Origin: Coriobacteriales bacterium
GTDB taxonomy: Bacteria; Actinomycetota; Coriobacteriia; Coriobacteriales; UBA8131
Length of the DNA stretch: 5,776 nt
NCBI GenBank assembly: GCA_031261765.1
Contig: JAISJA010000084.1
Coordinates: 1 to 5,776, forward strand
Direction: 5' to 3'
Shown: positions 1 through 5,130 of the stretch, in pieces
Numbering within the stretch: position 1 is the stretch's first letter
How the letters are laid out: every line of letters begins with the position of its first letter
Notes under the pieces: generated by a model
Told to the model about the DNA's origin: nothing
The model's database searches: none
Seen by the model: only the letters and a program-made list of their open reading frames with translations
Made by a program: the position numbers and the translations under genes

Positions 1-620
1 TCTTTGTTCCCCTTGCCACGCACTCGCAAGACCCCTTCGCTGAACAGTACGTAAGAAAGATCAAGTCCGCATATCTCGCTTACGCGCAAGCCACAGCCGT
101 ACAGCACCTCCAAAAGCGCGTGGTCACGCGCGCCGGCGGGCGTGTCCGGGAAGTCCTGGTCTAATAGCATGTTCACTTGCTCTAGAGATAGCGTGTTAGG
201 TAGCTTCTTTGGGACTTTTGGAAGCCGCACCGTAGAAGAAGGGTCTTTTTGCGCATATCCCTCGCGCACGGCGAATTTATGGAAGCCCTTTATCGCGGCG
301 ACGGCGCGCTCTATTGACGCTGGCGCGTATCCCACGTCGCGTAGCGCGTCTATATGCGACACTATGGCGTCGCGCGTGACCGCGCTGAAAGTTGTTATGC
401 TAGCATCATTCAACGCTAGTATATAACGATTAACGTCGCGTCCGTATGCCTCTACGGTAAGCGGCGACGCGCCGCGCTCCACGGCCATATACGCAAGGTA
501 GCCGTCAAGCACGTTCGTAAGCTCGCTTACGGGTGCAGGATTGCTGTTTGCCGCGAAACCGCCTGACGCAAAGCCGCTGCGAGCGGAACCACCAGGTGCA
601 GGCTCGCTACGTTCAGCCAT
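1..620 (-). CDS. xerD: XerD-like site-specific tyrosine recombinase, N-terminal two thirds (runs off left edge)
   Basis: Tyrosine recombinases of this family cut and rejoin DNA at dif to resolve chromosome dimers. Translating the minus strand from the ATG at 620 gives 206 residues before the edge. Residues about 34-120 fit the SAM-like core-binding domain (ERGASPLTVEAYGRDVNRY). The XerD-type linker KVPKKLPNTLSLEQV follows at about 135-149. The catalytic domain then starts with LLEVLYGCGLRVSEICGL, where R179 is the first catalytic arginine, and RVRGKGNK, where K203 fits the beta-hairpin lysine. The remaining H-R-H-Y residues lie outside the window. The start was chosen because it overlaps the upstream DUF3866 stop by 8 bp, although only a weak GGTGG-like ribosome site precedes it. 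It leaves an unusual N-terminal extension of about 30 residues rich in Ser, Gly, Ala and Pro. The linker favours XerD over XerC, but a phage or integron enzyme is not fully excluded. Confidence 0.9.
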   Translation of the reverse strand, partial: MAERSEPAPGGSARSGFASGGFAANSNPAPVSELTNVLDGYLAYMAVERGASPLTVEAYGRDVNRYILALNDASITTFSAVTRDAIVSHIDALRDVGYAPASIERAVAAIKGFHKFAVREGYAQKDPSSTVRLPKVPKKLPNTLSLEQVNMLLDQDFPDTPAGARDHALLEVLYGCGLRVSEICGLDLSYVLFSEGVLRVRGKGNK

Positions 621-1455
621 GAACGGCCACCAGGCCTGCGGCGGCAGCGGCGGCGTAATATGCGGAGTCTTCGCCATCAGCGCGCCCCAACGTAGTCACG
701 TTCACGCCGCGCATGTCAATCTCCGCCAGGTTTATGTCCACTGGAATAATATCGTGGCGCTTGTGTATGTGATAGCTCTTAAGCGTGTGCTCAACGGTTA
801 TACGCCTCTCGTCAAGGCCGGAATCAGTAACGAAACCAAACGTCTTCGGAACGGCAACTATAACGTCTTCCAGGCATATATCAGTAAGCACGGTTATACT
901 GTGGTAGCTAACGCCGTAGTGTCTCTCGCGTTTCTCGGCAAACGACACGCGCAGCGGCATTATGGGAGTCCCGTTAAGCGAGCACACGGCGTTAAGCGAC
1001 TCGCCCTGCGCTACGGCGCTCGTGCCAAACGGCGTCGCGGTGCCAACGCTTCCGGGGCCTATGCCACATATAGTAACGTCGGCTTCCAGCACGTAGCGGC
1101 ACGCCAACAGGCCGGAGTAAACGTTAACGGCTTCCATGTCACCGCCAACGGCTTGCCCGCATGTAATAATACTGTCGATAAGACCGGCGGATTTCGAACG
1201 CGCGATGAGCCCGTCGGGCTCAAGTATCAGCGAACCCTGGTCAGTCATGCAGTACGCGACACGCGCGTTTGGCCGAGCGTGCTTTACCGCGGCCGCCACA
1301 AACGGAACCTGGCTTACGAGCTCACAGCAGACTACCGGCGCTTCTGCCAGAGAACCAGCATCGCCCATGATGTCATGGTATTGAGACTGCCTGTCTTCTA
1401 CAGACACGACCTCGCGCTCAAGCGAAGTACCACGAAGTTTCTTTACCCCCGGCAT
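613..1455 (-). CDS. DUF3866 family protein, short form lacking the usual N-terminal domain
   Basis: I recognise this as DUF3866, a family of unknown function found in actinobacteria and some Firmicutes. Conserved blocks in the 280-residue product are VAYCMTDQGSL (about 67-76), CGQAVGGDMEAVNVYSGL (99-116), the glycine-rich GPGSVGTATPFGTSAVAQGE (133-152) and RVSFAEKRERHYGVSYHS (169-186). The alanine-rich C-terminus (YYAAAAAAGL) is also family-like. No signal peptide or membrane helix is evident. From memory, full-length members have roughly 350 residues, with about 70 more at the N-terminus before the KLR-x-T-x-L-E/Q segment. Here that segment begins at residue 6. The ATG at 1455 has a good ribosome site (AAAGGGA, 7 bases away), so the short form seems genuine. 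A long palindrome lies just upstream. The gene overlaps xerD by 8 bp, implying coupled translation. Its function cannot be given. Confidence 0.85.
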   Translation of the reverse strand: MPGVKKLRGTSLEREVVSVEDRQSQYHDIMGDAGSLAEAPVVCCELVSQVPFVAAAVKHARPNARVAYCMTDQGSLILEPDGLIARSKSAGLIDSIITCGQAVGGDMEAVNVYSGLLACRYVLEADVTICGIGPGSVGTATPFGTSAVAQGESLNAVCSLNGTPIMPLRVSFAEKRERHYGVSYHSITVLTDICLEDVIVAVPKTFGFVTDSGLDERRITVEHTLKSYHIHKRHDIIPVDINLAEIDMRGVNVTTLGRADGEDSAYYAAAAAAGLVAVHG

Positions 1456-1460
1456 CTTAA

Positions 1461-1468
1461 ATCCCTTT
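1461..1468 (-). promoter_or_regulatory. Ribosome binding site fixing the DUF3866 start
   Basis: The minus strand reads AAAGGGAT and then TTAAG before the ATG at 1455. The same AAGGGGAT/AAGGGAT core precedes yebC and the XRE/cupin gene, so this appears to be the local Shine-Dalgarno style. It supports starting the short DUF3866 product here. It lies immediately outside the base of the long palindrome at 1473-1630, so a folded hairpin would not hide it. Confidence 0.6.
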
Positions 1469-1472
1469 ATAC

Positions 1473-1630
1473 GGCTTTGGGCGAGTAATTGGTTGCGCTT
1501 CGTGAGCAGCTACACGCTGTATATGGAACGGGAGAACGCAATGTCTGAGCGAAGCGAGTTTTTGCGTTCTGTTCCATATACAGCGTGTAGCGGGTGCGAA
1601 CGCTAAGCAACCAATTACTCGTCCAAAGCC
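1473..1630. repeat. 158-bp imperfect palindrome between yebC and the DUF3866 gene
   Basis: Three nested stems are visible. The outer arms 1473-1496 and 1607-1630 pair over 24 positions with a single G/T wobble (1481 with 1622). The middle arms 1509-1529 and 1571-1591 pair perfectly over 21 positions. The inner arms 1533-1541 and 1562-1570 (AGAACGCAA / TTGCGTTCT) pair perfectly over 9. Between outer and middle stems is an unequal internal loop of 12 and 15 bases, and three extra G bases (1530-1532) interrupt middle and inner stems. The 20-base loop carries CTGAGCGAAGCGAG. The right arm contains the last yebC codons and its TAA, so the left arm is an inverted near-copy of the yebC tail. No T-run follows either end, so this is not a classic intrinsic terminator. 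It could be a REP-like or miniature element, an inverted duplication, or a transcript-stabilising hairpin. Confidence 0.9.
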
Positions 1631-2373
1631 TCTGCAATCTCGTCTGTCATAAGCATGGTGTGATAAACGTTCTGCAGGTCTTCAAGCTCTTCCAGCCTAT
1701 CCACCAGGCGCATGACCTTCTTCGCGTCCGCTACTGACACCTCGGTCGTGTTTATCGGCTGCATTATGGCTTCATATCCCTTAACGGTTATGCCCTGCGA
1801 CTCCAGGCCGTCACGCACCGTGGCAAGGTCGTTCGCGGCCGTCGTTACGATCCAATCCTCATCGGCGTCTTCATAGTCGTCTCCACCGGCTTCTGCAACG
1901 GCCAACATGAACTCGTCTTCGTCAGGCGCCTCGCTTTTCTCAACGGTGATCTGCCCTTTACGCTCGAACTGGAACGCCACCGAACCTGTCGTGCCAAGGT
2001 TGCCTCCAGAATGCGAGAACGCGCTGCGCACGTCTGCCGCGGTACGGTTGCGGTTGTCTGTAAGGGCCTCCACGTAAACGGCTATACCGGCGGGACCATA
2101 GCCCTCATACACGACGTTCTCGAACGCGGCGGCGTCACTGCCACCACCAAACGCCTTCTTAATGGCGGCGTCTATCTTGTCCTTTGGAAGCGAATAGCTC
2201 TTGGCTTTCGCGACTGCTGAGGCTAAAGACGCGTTGTTATCAGGGTTCGGGTCGCCGCCTTCTTTCGCTGCGACGGTTATATTGCGCGACAATTTTGAGA
2301 ACAGCGCGCTACGCTTGCTGTCCTGCGCCGCTTTACGGTATTTTGTAGTAGCCCATTTAGAGTGTCCTGACAT
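1615..2373 (-). CDS. yebC: YebC/TACO1 family translation and regulatory protein
   Basis: YebC/TACO1 proteins (DUF28) were first described as DNA-binding regulators. More recent work links them to translation through difficult stretches such as proline runs. The 252-residue product is of normal family length. It begins with the hallmark MSGHSKWATTKYRKAAQDSKR. Domain I covers about 1-80, with KLSRNITVAAKEGG and PKDKIDAAIKKA. The central signature YEGYGPAGIAVYVEALTDNRNRTAADVR falls near 89-116, followed by FSHSGGNLGTTGSVAFQF. The acidic C-terminal part ends MRLVDRLEELEDLQNVYH. The ATG at 2373 is preceded by AAGGGGAT about nine bases upstream, and the N-terminus matches the family exactly. An extended -10 promoter lies at 2425-2433, so it can be transcribed separately from the ligase gene 78 bp upstream. 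Its stop codon lies in the arm of the long palindrome. Confidence 0.97.
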   Translation of the reverse strand: MSGHSKWATTKYRKAAQDSKRSALFSKLSRNITVAAKEGGDPNPDNNASLASAVAKAKSYSLPKDKIDAAIKKAFGGGSDAAAFENVVYEGYGPAGIAVYVEALTDNRNRTAADVRSAFSHSGGNLGTTGSVAFQFERKGQITVEKSEAPDEDEFMLAVAEAGGDDYEDADEDWIVTTAANDLATVRDGLESQGITVKGYEAIMQPINTTEVSVADAKKVMRLVDRLEELEDLQNVYHTMLMTDEIAEALDE

Positions 2374-2424
2374 GGCTTTAAATCCCCTTTACGGTTTAAT
2401 ATGTGTTACGGATATTACTAATAA

Positions 2425-2433
2425 AGTATACCA
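2425..2433 (-). promoter_or_regulatory. Extended -10 promoter of yebC
   Basis: The minus strand reads TGGTATACT, an extended -10 (TGn plus TATACT, 5 of 6 matches to TATAAT). No convincing -35 lies 16-18 bases upstream, as is usual for extended -10 promoters. Transcription would start near 2418 and give a leader of about 45 bases with the AAGGGGAT ribosome site. It sits directly after the ligase stop codon, so yebC need not depend on read-through. Confidence 0.5.
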
Positions 2434-2434
2434 C

Positions 2435-2463
2435 TACGGTGGCTAAATCCATTATCCACCGTA
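2435..2463 (-). terminator. Short inverted repeat spanning the acyl-CoA synthetase stop codon
   Basis: TACGGTGG (minus strand, 2463-2456) pairs perfectly with CCACCGTA (2442-2435) around a 13-base loop that contains the TAA stop. The bases that follow (GTGGTATACTTTATTAG) are only moderately T-rich, so termination would be weak. The second arm ends beside the yebC extended -10 element, so the dyad may instead influence yebC initiation. Confidence 0.35.
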
Positions 2464-4242
2464 TTCTTCCGGCGCGCGCTGTCCTGCCGCGTCGCCACCC
2501 TGTTCGTCGGCAGCGCGTATGGCCGCACGGCGCACCTTACCGTTAACGGTCTTGGGGAGCTCGTCCACGTAGCTTATTATGCGCGGATACTTATACGGAG
2601 CGGTCTCGCGTTTCATGAACGTCTGCAGCTCTTTCGTAAGCTCGTCGCTTCCCTCGTATCCGGGTTTCAACACGACCGTGGCCTTCACCACCTTGCCGCG
2701 CACTTCGTCGGGCACGCCGGTAACGGCGCACTCGGCGATAGCCGGATGCGTGAGCATAACGCTCTCTATCTCAAACGGGCTTATGCGGTAGCCGCTGGAC
2801 TTTATGACGTCGTCGTTGCGCCCAACGTACCAGAAATACCCGTCCTCGTCGCGCCATGCCGTGTCGCCTGTGTGGTACCAGCCATCGTGTATGGCCTCTG
2901 ACGTTTTCACGCTATTATGATAGTATTCCATGAGTATGCCCGGCGGCGGGTCTTCCACGTCATAAGCTATGCATATCTCACCGGTCTGCCCTACCTCTGC
3001 CTCGTTTCCCGCGTCGTCCAATATGCGGGTCGTGTATAACGGTATCGGACGTCCCATAGAACCGGGCTTGGGCGTCATGCCGGGCATGTTGGCAACCGTA
3101 ACGGTCGTCTCGGTCTGCCCGAAGCCTTCCGTAAGGTACATACCGGTAAGTTTATGCCATGAGTCGAATAGGTCCGGGTTAAGCGCCTCACCTGCCGTGC
3201 AGCAATGCTCCAGAGACGTAAGGTCGTAGCTACCGGGCGAGCCCTGCATTATCAGCCGATACATGGTAGGCGGGCAGCACAAAGTGGATATATGGTATTT
3301 CTCTATTAACGCGCATATATCGTCGCCGTGGAAGCGGTCGAAGTCGTATGTGAACACGCAAGCTTCCATGAGCCACTGGCCATACAGCTTTCCCCACACG
3401 GCCTTGCCCCATCCCGTGTCGGCTATCGTGAAATGTATGCCGCCGTCGCTCTTAACGTTCTGCCAATGCTTCGCCGTGCCCAAGTGCCCAAGCGAATACC
3501 GGTAGTCGTGCAACACCATCTTAGGGTTACCGGAAGTACCTGACGAGAAGTACATGATCATAGGCTCGCGTGCTAGCGTAGCAACACGTTGCCAGTCAGG
3601 ACTCGCCTTTCGCACTCCGGTGTTGAAGTCAGCCCAACCGTCGCGCACGGCCGGCACCTTGCATATACCGTCCTCACCGCTAAGGGCGCTGCCCCAGCCG
3701 TTAGCCTCCACGCCTTCGGGGCTTGCGAGCCCGCCGCCCGCACCGGCAACCAATATACGCTGTTTAAGCGTATGGCAGTCTGCCGCGGCGTTGTCTATGA
3801 CGTCGGCTATATCTCCTATGTCTGTGCATATAACGGCGGAGAGGTCTCCTGAATTGAACCTGTATACTACGTCGTGTTCCTTCAACATGAAAGTGGCGGG
3901 AACAAGCACGGCACCCAGCTTATGCAACGCACAAGCCACGAACCAGAACTGGTAATGGCGCCGCAATATGACCATTACCATATCGCCCTTATTTATCCCC
4001 TGGTCACGTAAGAAGTTAGCGGTCTTATCGCTCCAATACTTCATATCCGCGAAAGTGAACAGATGTTCCTCGCCCTCGGGGTTGCACCACATCATGGCCG
4101 GGCGGTCCGGGTCTGCCTCGGCTATGTCGTCCACGACGTCATATGCGAAGTTGTAGTCGTCTGGGTTCACGACAGAGAGCTCCTCTATGAGCCCATCCTC
4201 ATCGTAGCTCTCGCGCAGATAGCGTTTATGTATATTTCTCAT
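2452..4242 (-). CDS. AMP-forming acyl-CoA synthetase, medium-chain (MACS-like) type
   Basis: ANL-superfamily ligases activate a carboxylic acid with ATP to an acyl-AMP and pass it to coenzyme A. The 596-residue product carries the complete motif set: the P-loop-like YFSSGTSGNPK (231-241), the MACS-type GWGKAVWGKLYGQW (277-290), the adenine-binding YLTEGFGQTE (369-378), YHTGD (456-460, with D460 binding the ribose), the hinge GRNDDVIKSSGYRISPFEIE (474-493), and PKTVNGKVRR (563-572) with catalytic lysine K569. Length and motifs indicate an intact enzyme, probably cytosolic. The substrate cannot be read from sequence; a medium-chain, short-chain or aromatic acid is plausible. The start at 4242 has only a weak site (GAAAG, about 11 bases away) but no better one exists. 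The XRE/cupin gene upstream probably controls it. Of the 14 isoleucines from residue 331 onward, 13 are encoded by ATA. Acetyl-CoA synthetase proper is less likely. Confidence 0.93.
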   Translation of the reverse strand: MRNIHKRYLRESYDEDGLIEELSVVNPDDYNFAYDVVDDIAEADPDRPAMMWCNPEGEEHLFTFADMKYWSDKTANFLRDQGINKGDMVMVILRRHYQFWFVACALHKLGAVLVPATFMLKEHDVVYRFNSGDLSAVICTDIGDIADVIDNAAADCHTLKQRILVAGAGGGLASPEGVEANGWGSALSGEDGICKVPAVRDGWADFNTGVRKASPDWQRVATLAREPMIMYFSSGTSGNPKMVLHDYRYSLGHLGTAKHWQNVKSDGGIHFTIADTGWGKAVWGKLYGQWLMEACVFTYDFDRFHGDDICALIEKYHISTLCCPPTMYRLIMQGSPGSYDLTSLEHCCTAGEALNPDLFDSWHKLTGMYLTEGFGQTETTVTVANMPGMTPKPGSMGRPIPLYTTRILDDAGNEAEVGQTGEICIAYDVEDPPPGILMEYYHNSVKTSEAIHDGWYHTGDTAWRDEDGYFWYVGRNDDVIKSSGYRISPFEIESVMLTHPAIAECAVTGVPDEVRGKVVKATVVLKPGYEGSDELTKELQTFMKRETAPYKYPRIISYVDELPKTVNGKVRRAAIRAADEQGGDAAGQRAPEEYGG

Positions 4243-4255
4243 TATTCAAAATCTT

Positions 4256-4284
4256 TCTATGTCGATAAACTGGTTACATGGCAA
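4256..4284 (-). promoter_or_regulatory. Weak candidate promoter of the acyl-CoA synthetase gene
   Basis: A TTGCCA box (5 of 6 to the -35 consensus) at 4284-4279 is followed after 17 bases by CATAGA (3 of 6 to the -10) at 4261-4256. The start point would be only a few bases before the ribosome site, giving a very short leader. The downstream direct repeat lies inside the spacer. The poor -10 keeps this tentative. The 181-bp region between the two genes shows no better promoter on this strand and no clear terminator for the regulator gene. Confidence 0.25.
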
Positions 4285-4307
4285 CTGTGCACTCACGATA
4301 AACGGTT
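4263..4307 (-). promoter_or_regulatory. Pair of direct repeats upstream of the acyl-CoA synthetase gene, possible operator
   Basis: On the minus strand AACCGTTTATCG (4307-4296) and AACCAGTTTATCG (4275-4263) are the same sequence apart from one inserted A. Their starts are 32 bp apart, about three helical turns, so a protein bound at both would sit on the same face. A GTGCAC palindrome lies between them (4287-4292). The position, 20-65 bp before the ligase start, suits binding by the adjacent XRE/cupin regulator. That role is inferred. Confidence 0.4.
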
Positions 4308-4423
4308 CGTTCACGCGTTAGTGCTATTTATTAGGCGCCGGCTAAAGCTGGTGTGCCATGGGCCGCGGCTTTGACGTTTCGCACGTCGCCGCGACACGCA
4401 CTGGCTATAATGCCTAGCCGCGC

Positions 4424-5017
4424 CTAGCTAATGGCGATGTCATGCGGTTTCAAGACGATTGCCAGGAAGACGCACGGCTTGCCGCCTATGGCTATCATGC
4501 CATGGCCACGACCGGAATCGTACATAAGCGTGTCACCGGGGCCTACTTCCTCTATGTGGTCCTCATACGCAAAACGTAAATGCCCGCTTATTATGTAATC
4601 GAACTCTTGTCCCTGGTGATAAGAAAGATGTATGGGGGCGTCCTGCTCCTCTTCTAAATATGGCGCGGTTACTATGAACGGCTCACACAGGCGATGCTTG
4701 AAATGCGCGCCCTGGTGCAGGTATTCGAATCCCGCGCGGCGCATTATCGAAAGCCCGTCGCCGGCGTTAGTGACCTCATATCCGTTAAGGTGCGGCGCTT
4801 CTCCTGTAAGCAGCTCCACTACGTCCACGCCAAGGCGCTGGGCGCACTTAAATAAGAACGTGAACGAAAGGTCATGCGCACCGGACTCCTGTGCTTCGTA
4901 CTCGTCCACGGAGCGCCCGGTGGCCTCGGCCATGTCCTCAAGCGTTATGTCCATGTCCTCGCGAAGCGCGCGTATACGCTGTACTATGTCTTTTGTCTCA
5001 GGCTGTATGGCTGCCAT
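4424..5017 (-). CDS. XRE-family transcriptional regulator with C-terminal cupin domain
   Basis: Proteins of this class bind DNA through an N-terminal helix-turn-helix and sense a small molecule with a cupin barrel. In this 197-residue product the HTH_3 domain spans about 12-71, with ITLEDMAEATGRSVDEYEAQESG (24-46) as the recognition region. The cupin_2 domain spans about 115-190. Its first motif is HQGQEFDYIISG (134-145), with H134 and E138 kept but glycine where the second histidine often stands. The second motif is GDTLMYDSGRGHGM (161-174), with H172. A metal site may therefore be incomplete, or the pocket may bind a ligand without metal. The ATG at 5017 has a strong AAGGG site six bases upstream. 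A large dyad with a candidate promoter precedes it, suggesting autoregulation. The acyl-CoA synthetase 181 bp downstream is the likely target, and its substrate or acyl-CoA product a possible effector. Confidence 0.92.
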   Translation of the reverse strand: MAAIQPETKDIVQRIRALREDMDITLEDMAEATGRSVDEYEAQESGAHDLSFTFLFKCAQRLGVDVVELLTGEAPHLNGYEVTNAGDGLSIMRRAGFEYLHQGAHFKHRLCEPFIVTAPYLEEEQDAPIHLSYHQGQEFDYIISGHLRFAYEDHIEEVGPGDTLMYDSGRGHGMIAIGGKPCVFLAIVLKPHDIAIS

Positions 5018-5045
5018 GTGAATCCCTTACATTCCTATGAAGTTA

Positions 5046-5074
5046 ATGCTATCCATTTAAGAATAACATATTAA
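5046..5074 (-). promoter_or_regulatory. Candidate promoter of the XRE/cupin gene
   Basis: TTAATA (5074-5069, 4 of 6 to -35) and TAGCAT (5051-5046, 4 of 6 to -10) are separated by 17 bases on the minus strand. Transcription would begin near 5039, about 22 bases before the start codon. The -35 lies inside the 14-bp palindrome 5066-5079, as expected for a repressible promoter. Both boxes are weak and the region is AT-rich, so chance matches are possible. Confidence 0.3.
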
Positions 5075-5092
5075 TATGTACGACCTTAAATG
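5054..5092. promoter_or_regulatory. Nested dyad upstream of the XRE/cupin gene, likely operator
   Basis: A perfect 14-bp palindrome ACATATTAATATGT (5066-5079) is enclosed by perfect 8-base inverted repeats CATTTAAG (5054-5061) and CTTAAATG (5085-5092). The inner centre is 5072.5 and the outer centre 5073, so the two dyads are nearly concentric. The right-hand gene start is 37 bp away. This is the expected geometry for a dimeric or tetrameric regulator, most simply the product of the gene itself. An RNA hairpin role is less likely because the stems are AT-rich and no T-run follows. Confidence 0.55.
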
Positions 5093-5110
5093 ACGTTTAT
5101 TATTGTAATG

Positions 5111-5130
5111 CTAGCATATAGCTATGCTAG
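5111..5130 (-). terminator. Hairpin overlapping the peptidase stop codon, possible weak terminator
   Basis: CTAGCATA and TATGCTAG pair perfectly over 8 bp around a 4-base loop. The TAG stop of the peptidase gene straddles arm and loop. The downstream sequence (CATTACAATAATAAACG) is AT-rich but has no T-run, and the stem has few G-C pairs, so termination would be inefficient. It could equally stabilise the 3' end. Confidence 0.35.

Noticed and set aside
541..1488. Long plus-strand open frame of 315 codons
   Set aside because: It runs antisense to the DUF3866 gene and xerD start, whose products match known families. Its own translation resembles nothing I know and ends in the palindrome arm.
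1473..1630. Integron attC site or insertion-sequence ends
   Set aside because: The bulged hairpin recalls attC, but I find no paired core sites of the GTTRRRY type and no integrase or cassette array. There is no transposase or clear target duplication either.
4320..4400. GC-rich short palindromes (GCCGCGGC, CCATGG, GCCGGC, GACGT-ACGTC) as a terminator of the regulator gene
   Set aside because: They do not combine into one stable stem followed by a T-run, so I cannot support a terminator here.
4406..4411. Perfect plus-strand TATAAT in GGCTATAATGCC
   Set aside because: No -35 lies at 16-18 bp; the nearest TTGACG is 29 bp away. Transcription would run antisense into the regulator gene with no gene to serve.
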